From positions 13,990 through 77,989 of the forward strand of contig DASVNH010000044.1 in assembly GCA_036383955.1 (NCBI GenBank): a DNA stretch of 64,000 nt, in the 5' to 3' direction. The translations under genes were made by a program, and so were the position numbers. This stretch comes from JACQFK01 sp036383955 (lineage in GTDB: Bacteria > Planctomycetota > MHYJ01 > JACPRB01). Below are positions 33,260-38,927 of the stretch, one piece after another. The notes beneath the pieces were generated by a model that saw only the letters and a program-made list of their open reading frames with translations, was not told the DNA's origin and did not search any database. The stretch's first letter is position 1. Each line of letters begins with the position of its first letter.

Positions 33260-33621
33260 TTCTTGTCCGACTTCTCCTTCTCCACGCGCTCCTTTTCGGC
33301 CTTCTCGAAGGCGTCCTTCACCTCGACCACGGTGGGCTCCTGCTTGCCCCAAGAGACCATCTTCATGTCCCAGCTCAGCTCCCGCACGGCCATCAGCTCC
33401 AGCTTCTTGTTGCCGCCGAAGGTGTAGGCGCTGAGGCGGTTGGTCTGGGAGTCGAAGAGGAAGAACGCGTCCTGCGCCTGGCCGTAGCTGACCACCCCGG
33501 CCAGGTAGCGGGTGGATTTGTTGTCGACGGACTGCGCCTGGACGTCGAACTTCCCGGCGGCGAAGCCGGCGCAGGCGCCCAGCAGGAGGACGAAGCAGAA
33601 CCAGCCGGCGTAGGATTTCAT
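33256..33621 (-). CDS. Small exported protein in sigma/anti-sigma operon
   Basis: 121 residues: signal peptide (GWFCFVLLLGACAGFAAG), then a compact beta-rich domain (DVQAQSVDNKSTRYLAGVVSYGQAQDAFFLFDSQTNRLSAYTFGGNKKLELMAV) and a charged Lys/Glu tail (EKAEKERVEKEKSDKK). It starts 4 nt after the sigma stop and overlaps the anti-sigma start by 4 nt, so it is co-translated with both and may take part in signal sensing. No family recognised. Confidence 0.8.
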   Translation of the reverse strand: MKSYAGWFCFVLLLGACAGFAAGKFDVQAQSVDNKSTRYLAGVVSYGQAQDAFFLFDSQTNRLSAYTFGGNKKLELMAVRELSWDMKMVSWGKQEPTVVEVKDAFEKAEKERVEKEKSDKK

Positions 33622-33625
33622 CAGG

Positions 33626-34240
33626 TCAGGCTCCCATTTTCTTCCACACTTCCTTGAACGCCGTGCGCGCCCGCGAGATGCGGCTCTTCACCGTTCCCAT
33701 GGGCAGCGTCAGAATCTCGGAGATTTCGTCGTAGCTCAGGCCCTGGACGTCCTTCAGCACCAGGATCTCGCGGTCGTGGGCGTCCAGGAGGTCGAGCGCC
33801 TTGTTCACGCTGAGGCGGACCTCGTCTTTCTCGAGGCGGGCGCCGGGGACGGAGGACGTCGTGTCCGCCGCCTTGGCCTGGGGCATGTCGCGGGTGGTGT
33901 CGCCGCCGCTCTTCCAGTCGAGGGAGCGGGCGGGGTGGCGGGAGCGGCGCTTGAACTCGTCCTTGGCCAGGTTGGAGGCGATGGTGTAGAGCCAGGTGGA
34001 GAATTTGGCGGTGCTGTTGTAGTCCTGGATTTTCTTGAACACCCGCAGAAAAGACTCCTGGGCCAGGTCCTCGGCCGTTCGAAAGTCTCCCGTGAAGCGG
34101 AAGAGGAACGAAACGATCGCGTTCTTGTGCCGGCCGACGATGATCTCGAAGCCCCGCATGAGCTCCCCCTGCGTCGCGGTCTTCAGCCGCGCCATCAGCT
34201 CGTTGTCGGGCAGCGCTGAGAGCTCGTCTCGTTCTTCCAT
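33626..34240 (-). CDS. RNA polymerase ECF sigma factor (SigE/RpoE-like)
   Basis: 204 residues from MEERDEL; Met codons at 34276 and 34282 would add 12-14 unconserved residues. Region 2 (FEIIVGRHKNAIVSFLFRFTGDFRTAEDLAQESFLRVFKKI ... FSTWLYTIASNLAKDEFKRR) and region 4 (ALDLLDAHDREILVLKDVQGLSYDEISEILTLPMGTVKSRISRAR) are complete. It heads a three-gene operon with a small exported protein and a zf-HC2 membrane protein, the classic sigma/anti-sigma order. A GGAAC-N15-CGTA match upstream suggests autoregulation. Confidence 0.95.
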   Translation of the reverse strand: MEERDELSALPDNELMARLKTATQGELMRGFEIIVGRHKNAIVSFLFRFTGDFRTAEDLAQESFLRVFKKIQDYNSTAKFSTWLYTIASNLAKDEFKRRSRHPARSLDWKSGGDTTRDMPQAKAADTTSSVPGARLEKDEVRLSVNKALDLLDAHDREILVLKDVQGLSYDEISEILTLPMGTVKSRISRARTAFKEVWKKMGA

Positions 34241-34247
34241 CCGCGTA

Positions 34248-34272
34248 TACGACGGCGAGGGCGCGAGGTTCC
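34248..34272 (-). promoter_or_regulatory. Candidate ECF-type promoter upstream of the sigma operon
   Basis: On the minus strand GGAAC (complement of 34268-34272) and CGTA (complement of 34248-34251) are 16 nt apart, the form of RpoE-type autoregulated promoters. It would place transcription start almost at the ATG at 34240. Short motif, so chance occurrence is possible. Confidence 0.3.
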
Positions 34273-34342
34273 GCATCACCATAAGGGATACAACGACCCC
34301 CCGGCGGAATCCCCCCGCGGAAAAAAGTGGGGGGTACCGCCG

Positions 34343-34443
34343 AGCCCCAGGATACCCAGGTCCAGGCGACAGGTCCAGGTCCAGGACGTTCGACGGGGGG
34401 ATCCCCTGGGATCTCCCAGCCCCGTGCCTGGACCTACTTGGGG
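34343..34443. repeat. Intergenic inverted element F, hexamer-word variant
   Basis: Left arm about 34355-34386 is built from AGGTCC words (AGGTCC, AGGCGAC, AGGTCC, AGGTCC); a GGGGGGATCCCCTGGGATCTCCC core at about 34395-34418; a short right arm GTGCCTGGACC TACTTGG at 34424-34441 overlapping the end of the ThuA gene. It lies downstream of ThuA and upstream of the sigma operon (co-directional genes), unlike the convergent setting of elements A-C. Confidence 0.65.
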
Positions 34444-35339
34444 AGGACGCTGGACTTGTCGGCCGTCGGCATGTTCGCGGGCAGCGGCAGCGTGACCTGG
34501 CCGGTGGCGAGCCATTCGATCGCCCGGTTGTTGATCGCGGTGAAGGCCACGCACTGGACCGACTGGCCGTTCTCGTGGCCCATGACGTTCGTCACCACCT
34601 GGCCCTTGCCGTACGGGATGACCCAGAGCATCGGCTCGTGCACGCCCGTGCCCTTTGTCTTCTTGTCGTCGAAGGCCGACGCGAGGATTTTCATGTCCGC
34701 CGCGGGGCCGCGCTGCCCGTGGTAGAGCTCGTCCTTCGCGTGCATCCAGGTCTTGGGCAGCCCCTTCGTGATTGGATGCTCCTCGCGCATCGTCACGAGG
34801 AACTCGTGCTGCTCGCCATGGCCGGCGCCCTTCCCCTCGCCCTTGGCCTCGCGCTTGAGCTCCCCCGCGTCGTCGTAGTACACGCGGTCGCCGAACTTGT
34901 TGTCGCGCCAGCCCAGGCCGATCATCTTGTTGTACTCGCCCCACTGCGGAAACGCGTTGTTCGCCGCGTGGATGACCAGGACGCCGCCGCCGGCCGCCAC
35001 GAAGGCCTCGAAGTCCTTTTGCACCGCCTCGGGCCAGGGCTGGCCGTTGTAGTTCGAGACCACCACCTTGTAGTCCGAGAACTTCGGGCGCCACGCGTCC
35101 CAGGCCGGCTTCAGCGCCGCCGCCTTCTTCTCGCGCTCCGCGGCCTGCTCGGGCGTCTCGTCCTTCTTCTTGCCGGGCGGGGCGGACGGGGTCGTCGAGA
35201 CGTCCACCTTGAACTTGCCCGTCTCCTCGAAGCGCGCCTTCATGAACGGCGTCATCGCGGCCCAGTTGTGGTTGTTCTGGCCGTCGACGACGAGCACCTT
35301 GACGTCCTGAGCGGCGAGGGCGGCGAGCAGCAAGAGCAT
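34434..35339 (-). CDS. ThuA-like domain protein, exported
   Basis: 301 residues. AAGGAAG precedes the ATG. The leader MLLLLAALAAQD is only about 10 residues, followed at once by the ThuA fold (VKVLVVDGQNNHNWAAMTPFMKARFEE). Other ThuA/glutamine-amidotransferase-like blocks: YKVVVSNYNGQPWPE, FVAAGGGVLVIHAANNAF, GEQHEFLVTMREEHPITKGLP, MLWVIPYGKGQVVTNVMGHE. ThuA domains occur in trehalose-utilisation and many planctomycete sugar-related proteins; catalytic activity is not established. Confidence 0.9.
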   Translation of the reverse strand: MLLLLAALAAQDVKVLVVDGQNNHNWAAMTPFMKARFEETGKFKVDVSTTPSAPPGKKKDETPEQAAEREKKAAALKPAWDAWRPKFSDYKVVVSNYNGQPWPEAVQKDFEAFVAAGGGVLVIHAANNAFPQWGEYNKMIGLGWRDNKFGDRVYYDDAGELKREAKGEGKGAGHGEQHEFLVTMREEHPITKGLPKTWMHAKDELYHGQRGPAADMKILASAFDDKKTKGTGVHEPMLWVIPYGKGQVVTNVMGHENGQSVQCVAFTAINNRAIEWLATGQVTLPLPANMPTADKSSVLPK

Positions 35340-35404
35340 GCGGGCTTCCTTAATAGAGGGTGCGTATTATGTACGCCGCCGCCCGGGATGTCGAGTCAGC
35401 CGAG

Positions 35405-35827
35405 TCAGCTCGCCAGCGTCACGACGAACACCTGCCCTTCGCAGGCGAACGCCTCCCGCCGCAGCTCCCGCTTCGGACGCCGCGGCCGGTCCTCCCCGTC
35501 GTCCACGATCGCCGCGACCGGCCGCTCCGCCCGAAGGCCCGGCATCAGCGACGCCCCCGTGAGCGCCGCGATCTCGCCGAGGGCTTCCTCGACGTCCTCG
35601 ATCTCGATCGCGTGGGACGGCCGTCCCCGCAGGCGCCCCGCCATCCGGCGCGCCAGCGGGGCGGGACATTCGAAGATCACGGCCGAGCGCGGCATGCCTT
35701 CCATGCGCACGACCACCATCAGCGTCCGGCCCTGGACGTCGGGAATCTCCGCCGCGCGGCGGACGTCGAAACCCAGCCGCGACTCCCAGATCGAGCGGAT
35801 CGCGCCCGTCAAATCGACTCCCTTCAT
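35405..35827 (-). CDS. CheX-like phosphatase-type domain protein
   Basis: 140 residues. The central part (RRMAGRLRGRPSHAIEIEDVEEALGEIAALTGASLMPGL) matches the CheX/CheC pattern, in which Glu and Asn residues of an E-x2-N motif dephosphorylate receivers; here the 'EALGEIAALTGAS' has Thr where Asn is expected, so activity is doubtful. The start overlaps the stop of the receiver gene (ATGA), indicating a functional pair. Confidence 0.65.
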   Translation of the reverse strand: MKGVDLTGAIRSIWESRLGFDVRRAAEIPDVQGRTLMVVVRMEGMPRSAVIFECPAPLARRMAGRLRGRPSHAIEIEDVEEALGEIAALTGASLMPGLRAERPVAAIVDDGEDRPRRPKRELRREAFACEGQVFVVTLAS

Positions 35828-36237
35828 CGCGTCCTCTTGCCTTTCTTCCCCTGCCGCCGCAACCCGAGATCGGCGAGCTTGGCGAGCAACGTGGGAAGCG
35901 AGAACGGCTTGATGAGATAGCCGTCGACGCCGGCCTTCAGGGCCTCGAGCATGCGCTCCACCTGGAGCTCGGGGATCACCATCATGAGGCGCACGGAGGC
36001 GAAGTCCGGCTCCGCCCGGACGCGCCGGGCGAGCGCGAGGCCGCCGCCCGCCTCCCCGTCGATCAGCCCCAGCTCGAACGGCCCGAGGTCCGCGAGCAGC
36101 TCCATCGCGTCGTCGGGGCCTTCCGCCTCCAGGACCTGGAACGCGGCTTTGCGGAGGGCGTCGCGCAGGACGGATCGCGCGGCCGCGGACTCGGCCACCA
36201 CCAAAGCTTTCACGCGAGGGGTAAACGCAAGCGCCAT
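35824..36237 (-). CDS. Stand-alone receiver domain (response regulator)
   Basis: 137 residues, a single receiver domain. The phospho-acceptor Asp is in GLIDGEAGG (near residue 60) and the conserved Lys in GYLIKPF (near 111). The acidic pair that normally reads Asp-Asp near the N-terminus is replaced (LVVAESAAA), leaving one Glu, so Mg binding may be weakened. No output domain; partner is probably the co-translated CheX-like protein. Confidence 0.88.
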   Translation of the reverse strand: MALAFTPRVKALVVAESAAARSVLRDALRKAAFQVLEAEGPDDAMELLADLGPFELGLIDGEAGGGLALARRVRAEPDFASVRLMMVIPELQVERMLEALKAGVDGYLIKPFSLPTLLAKLADLGLRRQGKKGKRTR

Positions 36238-36328
36238 GCCACGCCCCGCTCCGAGGGAGGCCGAGGGTCGCGTTGCGTTTCCGGACGTTAAAGCATGTTA
36301 AAACGTTTAACAACTCGGCCCGCCCGGC

Positions 36329-36400
36329 TCGACTCGCTCATCCATGGGTCGCTCGCTCGGCCCGAGGGGTTCGACTCGCTCATCCATGGGTCGCTCGCTC
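36329..36400. repeat. 30-nt direct repeat, 42-nt period
   Basis: The same 30 nt (beginning TCGACTCGCTCATCCATGGG) occur at 36329-36358 and 36371-36400, separated by a 12-nt GGCCCGAGGGGT-type spacer that is itself similar to the flanks. They lie just upstream of the CDF exporter start and remain open in its frame, so a longer N-terminus with a repeated peptide (DSLIHGSLA) is formally possible but unlikely. Confidence 0.85.
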
Positions 36401-36426
36401 ACCCCGAGTCTGGTAAACTGATTTCG

Positions 36427-37401
36427 ATGTCCGAGAGTCACCACCATCCGAAGCTCGCGGAAAGCTCGGTGTCGATCGACGCCGTCCGTTGCGGCGAGCG
36501 CGGCCGGCTCTTGTGGGTGATGATCCTCACCGCCGTGACGATGGCGGGAGAGCTGGTGGCGGGCTTCTGGACGCGCTCGCTGTCGCTCCAGGGCGACGCC
36601 TGGCACATGCTGGCGCATCTCCTCTCGACGGCCCTTTCCTACGCGGCGATCCTGATCGCCTGCCGCCCGGCCCCGCCCGACAAGACCTACCGCTACTGGC
36701 GCGTCGAGGTCCTGGCGGGCCTGATCAACGGCCTGGCGCTGCTGCCCATCGCGGGCTACGTCCTGTGGGAGTCGATCCATCGCCTGCGACATCCACAGCC
36801 GATCGAGGCGAAGTGGACGCTGATCGTGGGCGCGATCGGCCTGGTGGTGAACTTGATCTGCGCGGGGCTGCTGCACCGGCATTCGCGCCACGACCTCAAC
36901 ATGCGGGGCGCCTTCCTGCACATGGTGGCCGATTCGGCCTCGTCGGTGGGCGTGCTCCTGGCGGCCGGGACGGCGTGGGCGCTGGGCTGGACCTGGGCGG
37001 ACCCGGCGATCGCGGCGGGCATCTCCGTCCTCATCTTCGTCTGGTGCGTCTCGCTCGTGCGCGCCTCGGGCGCCGTGCTGCTGGAGGCCGCGCCGCCCCA
37101 CGTGGATCTCGAGGAGATCCGGGGGGCGATGAAGGGCGTCGACGGCGTCCTGGAGGTCCACGACCTGCACGTCTGGACGATCACGTCGCGGATGTACGCG
37201 CTGACGGCCCACGTGCGGCTGCGCGACGACATGCCGGTGTCGCGGGCGGAGGAGGTCGGCCGCGCCGTCCGGACGGTCCTCGACGAGCGCTGGGAGATCA
37301 ACCACGCCACGCTGCAGTTCGAGGTCGAGGAAGGCTCGCGGCTGGCCTGCGAGCGCGAAGGCCATCACCAGCCCGCGACGGGCCACGACCACCCGCACTA
37401 G
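36427..37401 (+). CDS. Cation diffusion facilitator (Zn/Co/Cd exporter)
   Basis: 324 residues, six TM helices. His-rich ends (MSESHHHPKL and HHQPATGHDHPH) are typical metal-binding regions. Transport-site residues appear in TM2 (GDAWHML) and TM5 (HMVADSASS, the HxxxD pattern), and the cytoplasmic dimer domain has EVHDLHVWTI. The ATG at 36427 is chosen as the conserved start; TAAACT lies 7 nt upstream with no ribosome-binding site. The C-terminal coding end runs into inverted element E. Confidence 0.93.
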   Translation: MSESHHHPKLAESSVSIDAVRCGERGRLLWVMILTAVTMAGELVAGFWTRSLSLQGDAWHMLAHLLSTALSYAAILIACRPAPPDKTYRYWRVEVLAGLINGLALLPIAGYVLWESIHRLRHPQPIEAKWTLIVGAIGLVVNLICAGLLHRHSRHDLNMRGAFLHMVADSASSVGVLLAAGTAWALGWTWADPAIAAGISVLIFVWCVSLVRASGAVLLEAAPPHVDLEEIRGAMKGVDGVLEVHDLHVWTITSRMYALTAHVRLRDDMPVSRAEEVGRAVRTVLDERWEINHATLQFEVEEGSRLACEREGHHQPATGHDHPH

Positions 37402-37460
37402 CGAAGGGCCAAAGACCAAGGGCCAAGGACCAAGGGTGCCCCCCTACCCCCCGGGGGGAT
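37398..37460. repeat. Inverted element E, left arm and C/G core
   Basis: Five 7-nt units at 37401-37435 (GCGAAGG, GCCAAAG, ACCAAGG, GCCAAGG, ACCAAGG), then the core GTG, C6, TA, C6, G6. The complementary right arm is at 37888-37922, beyond an enclosed lipoprotein gene. Confidence 0.88.
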
Positions 37461-37491
37461 TCTTGACGATGAATCCTGAGAGGGGGGTCAC

Positions 37492-37884
37492 ATGGGTCGA
37501 TTCGCGCTGGTCCTTCTGGTTCTTTCCGCGTGCGGCGACGAAAAGGACTTCAGCCTGGCCGGCATCGATCGGCCCCGCGACGTCCGCCGCTTCCTGAACG
37601 AGCTCAAAGATTCGGTGGACGCGGGAGACCTGAAGGCTTTGGCCGCGCTCGTCCGTTATCCCTTCACCACCTACAAGTCCGGGATCCCCGTGAGGACTTA
37701 CGCGAACCCGGCGGAGTTGCTGGCGGACCGGGATCGTGTCTTCACGCCGCGCGTCCTGAACGCCATCCTCGAGCAGCGGGTGGAGACGCTCTTCGTGAAT
37801 TACCAGGGTGTCATGATCGGCGGCGGCGATGTCTGGTTCGACGGCTTCGACGGCGAGATCAGAATCAAGGCCATCAATCCCTGA
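37492..37884 (+). CDS. Small lipoprotein, NTF2-like, enclosed in element E
   Basis: 130 residues; lipobox LSAC (Cys14) gives a mature protein starting CGDEKDFSLAG. The pattern NELKDSVDAGDLKALAALVRYPFTTY ... YANPAELLADRDRVFTPRVLNAIL ... LFVNYQGVMIGGGDVWFDGF resembles small NTF2/SnoaL-fold periplasmic proteins. AGGGGGG lies 5 nt upstream of the ATG. As at element D, a single short plus-strand gene with normal N-terminal signal sits between core and right arm. Confidence 0.8.
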   Translation: MGRFALVLLVLSACGDEKDFSLAGIDRPRDVRRFLNELKDSVDAGDLKALAALVRYPFTTYKSGIPVRTYANPAELLADRDRVFTPRVLNAILEQRVETLFVNYQGVMIGGGDVWFDGFDGEIRIKAINP

Positions 37885-37924
37885 GGGCCTTGTCTTTGGT
37901 CCTTGGCCCTTAGTCCTTCGCTAG
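37885..37924. repeat. Inverted element E, right arm
   Basis: Units CCTTGTC, TTTGGTC, CTTGGCC, CTTAGTC, CTTCGCT (37888-37922) complement the left arm at 37401-37435. The arm starts immediately after the stop of the enclosed gene and ends at the stop of the convergent HTH gene. Confidence 0.88.
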
Positions 37925-38259
37925 TCGCCGAACTCGTCCTTGAAGACGCGCTTGTGGACGCGCTCCATGAGGGCGAGGGACTCGCGCAGGTACTCGAGGA
38001 TTTCCGCGCGGGTCCAGGCGGCGTGGTCGGAGATGCGGCCGAGGACCTCCTCGAGGGTCTCCTTGCGGGTCTGCATCCGCTTGCCGATCTTGAGCTTGCG
38101 CAGGTCGTAGCCGAGCTTGCGCGCGGCCTTGAAGACGCGGTCCTGGGTCTCTTTGGGGGCGGTGGTCGCCTCGCGCAGGATGTTGCGGACGAGGTCGATC
38201 TTCAGGCCGACTTCGTCGGCGACCTGCCGGAGCGAGACGTCGCGTTTCTTCGCAGCCAC
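37921..38259 (-). CDS. LacI-type HTH protein without ligand-binding domain
   Basis: 112 residues from a GTG start; TAGAAT lies 6 nt upstream without a ribosome-binding site. The first 55 residues are a LacI-family DNA-binding head: VSLRQVADEVGLKIDLVRNILREATTAPKETQDRVFKAARKLGYD. The periplasmic-binding-like sensor domain (about 270 residues) of LacI proteins is missing; instead a short helical tail (ETLEEVLGRISDHAAWTRAEILEYLRESLALMERVHKR) follows. Likely a minimal regulator; target unknown. Confidence 0.82.
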   Translation of the reverse strand: MAAKKRDVSLRQVADEVGLKIDLVRNILREATTAPKETQDRVFKAARKLGYDLRKLKIGKRMQTRKETLEEVLGRISDHAAWTRAEILEYLRESLALMERVHKRVFKDEFGD

Positions 38260-38296
38260 GGGGGGATTCTAGAGTCTCAGGGGAATCGGATCAAGC

Positions 38297-38590
38297 TTAG
38301 AGCCGGGCCAGTTCGGCGAACTTCTCGTCGAATTTCGCCTCGATCATCGCCTGGGGGATGGGGAGCCAGGCGGGGATGTCGGCCACGCAGCTCCAGTCGG
38401 CCGCGCGGATGGTGAGCTCGATTTTCGCGCCGAAACCGGCGAGGCGGCCGACGTCCGCCCCGTCCACGGTCTCCCAGGTGTTGGTCATGCCCTGGGCGGC
38501 GCCGCCCATGAGCTTCTCGAGCTTCTGGCGCACGCCGGCGAGGAAGGCGTCGCGGTTCTGGAAGGTGCCCTGCCGCCGGAAGGTTCCCAT
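38297..38590 (-). CDS. Small conserved-looking protein, possibly PHA_gran_rgn-like
   Basis: 97 residues. The C-terminal half (GRLAGFGAKIELTIRAADWSCVADIPAWLPIPQAMIEAKFDEKFAEL) has the layout of small polyhydroxyalkanoate-system regulators: two strands, a 'DIPAWL' loop and a terminal helix. This is a weak resemblance. It begins 1 nt before the end of the upstream zinc-ribbon gene, so the two are co-transcribed. Confidence 0.6.
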   Translation of the reverse strand: MGTFRRQGTFQNRDAFLAGVRQKLEKLMGGAAQGMTNTWETVDGADVGRLAGFGAKIELTIRAADWSCVADIPAWLPIPQAMIEAKFDEKFAELARL

Positions 38591-38591
38591 G

Positions 38592-38798
38592 CTATTCGCG
38601 CGTGAAGAACGTCCCCATCTGGACCCCGACGACCTTGAGCGCCACGTTGCACTTGGGGCAGTCGATCTTCGCGGGCGGCTCGCCCAGATTCACGATCCCC
38701 ACGCTTTGAAGCCGCTTCACTTCGTTCTGCGGCAGCAGGCCGCCCGTCCGGAACTTGATGCCGCACGCCGGACACGCGTTCTTCGATGTCTGCCCCAC
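38592..38798 (-). CDS. Small zinc-ribbon protein
   Basis: 68 residues from GTG. Two Cys pairs, CPAC (residues 9-12) and CPKC (46-49), make a single ribbon around a helix (NEVKRLQSVGIVNLGEPPAK). No enzymatic residues. Precedes the 97-residue gene by one base; the gap to gyrB upstream holds a CGGGTT-type repeat. Confidence 0.7.
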   Translation of the reverse strand: MGQTSKNACPACGIKFRTGGLLPQNEVKRLQSVGIVNLGEPPAKIDCPKCNVALKVVGVQMGTFFTRE

Positions 38799-38891
38799 GG
38801 TGCCTCTCGCCCCCAGCCGATAACCCGTTCCCGATGATCCGTTCGCGGAATTCTACCCCGAGTTTCGGGGATGGGAATGGAGAATTTTCCG

Positions 38892-38927
38892 CTCCGGGTT
38901 CCGGGTTCCGGTCGTCGGGTTCCGGGT
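38892..38927. repeat. CCGGGTT heptamer repeat downstream of gyrB
   Basis: CTCCGGGTTCCGGGTTCCGG (38892-38911) and CGGGTTCCGGGT (38915-38926): heptamers in the same words as the region at 24995-25097, with no C-run/G-run core. Confidence 0.6.

Noticed and set aside
36295..36426. Longer N-terminus for the CDF exporter with a repeated DSLIHGSLA peptide
   Set aside because: The extension is only the translation of the direct repeat. A -10-like box and the conserved His-rich start point to 36427.
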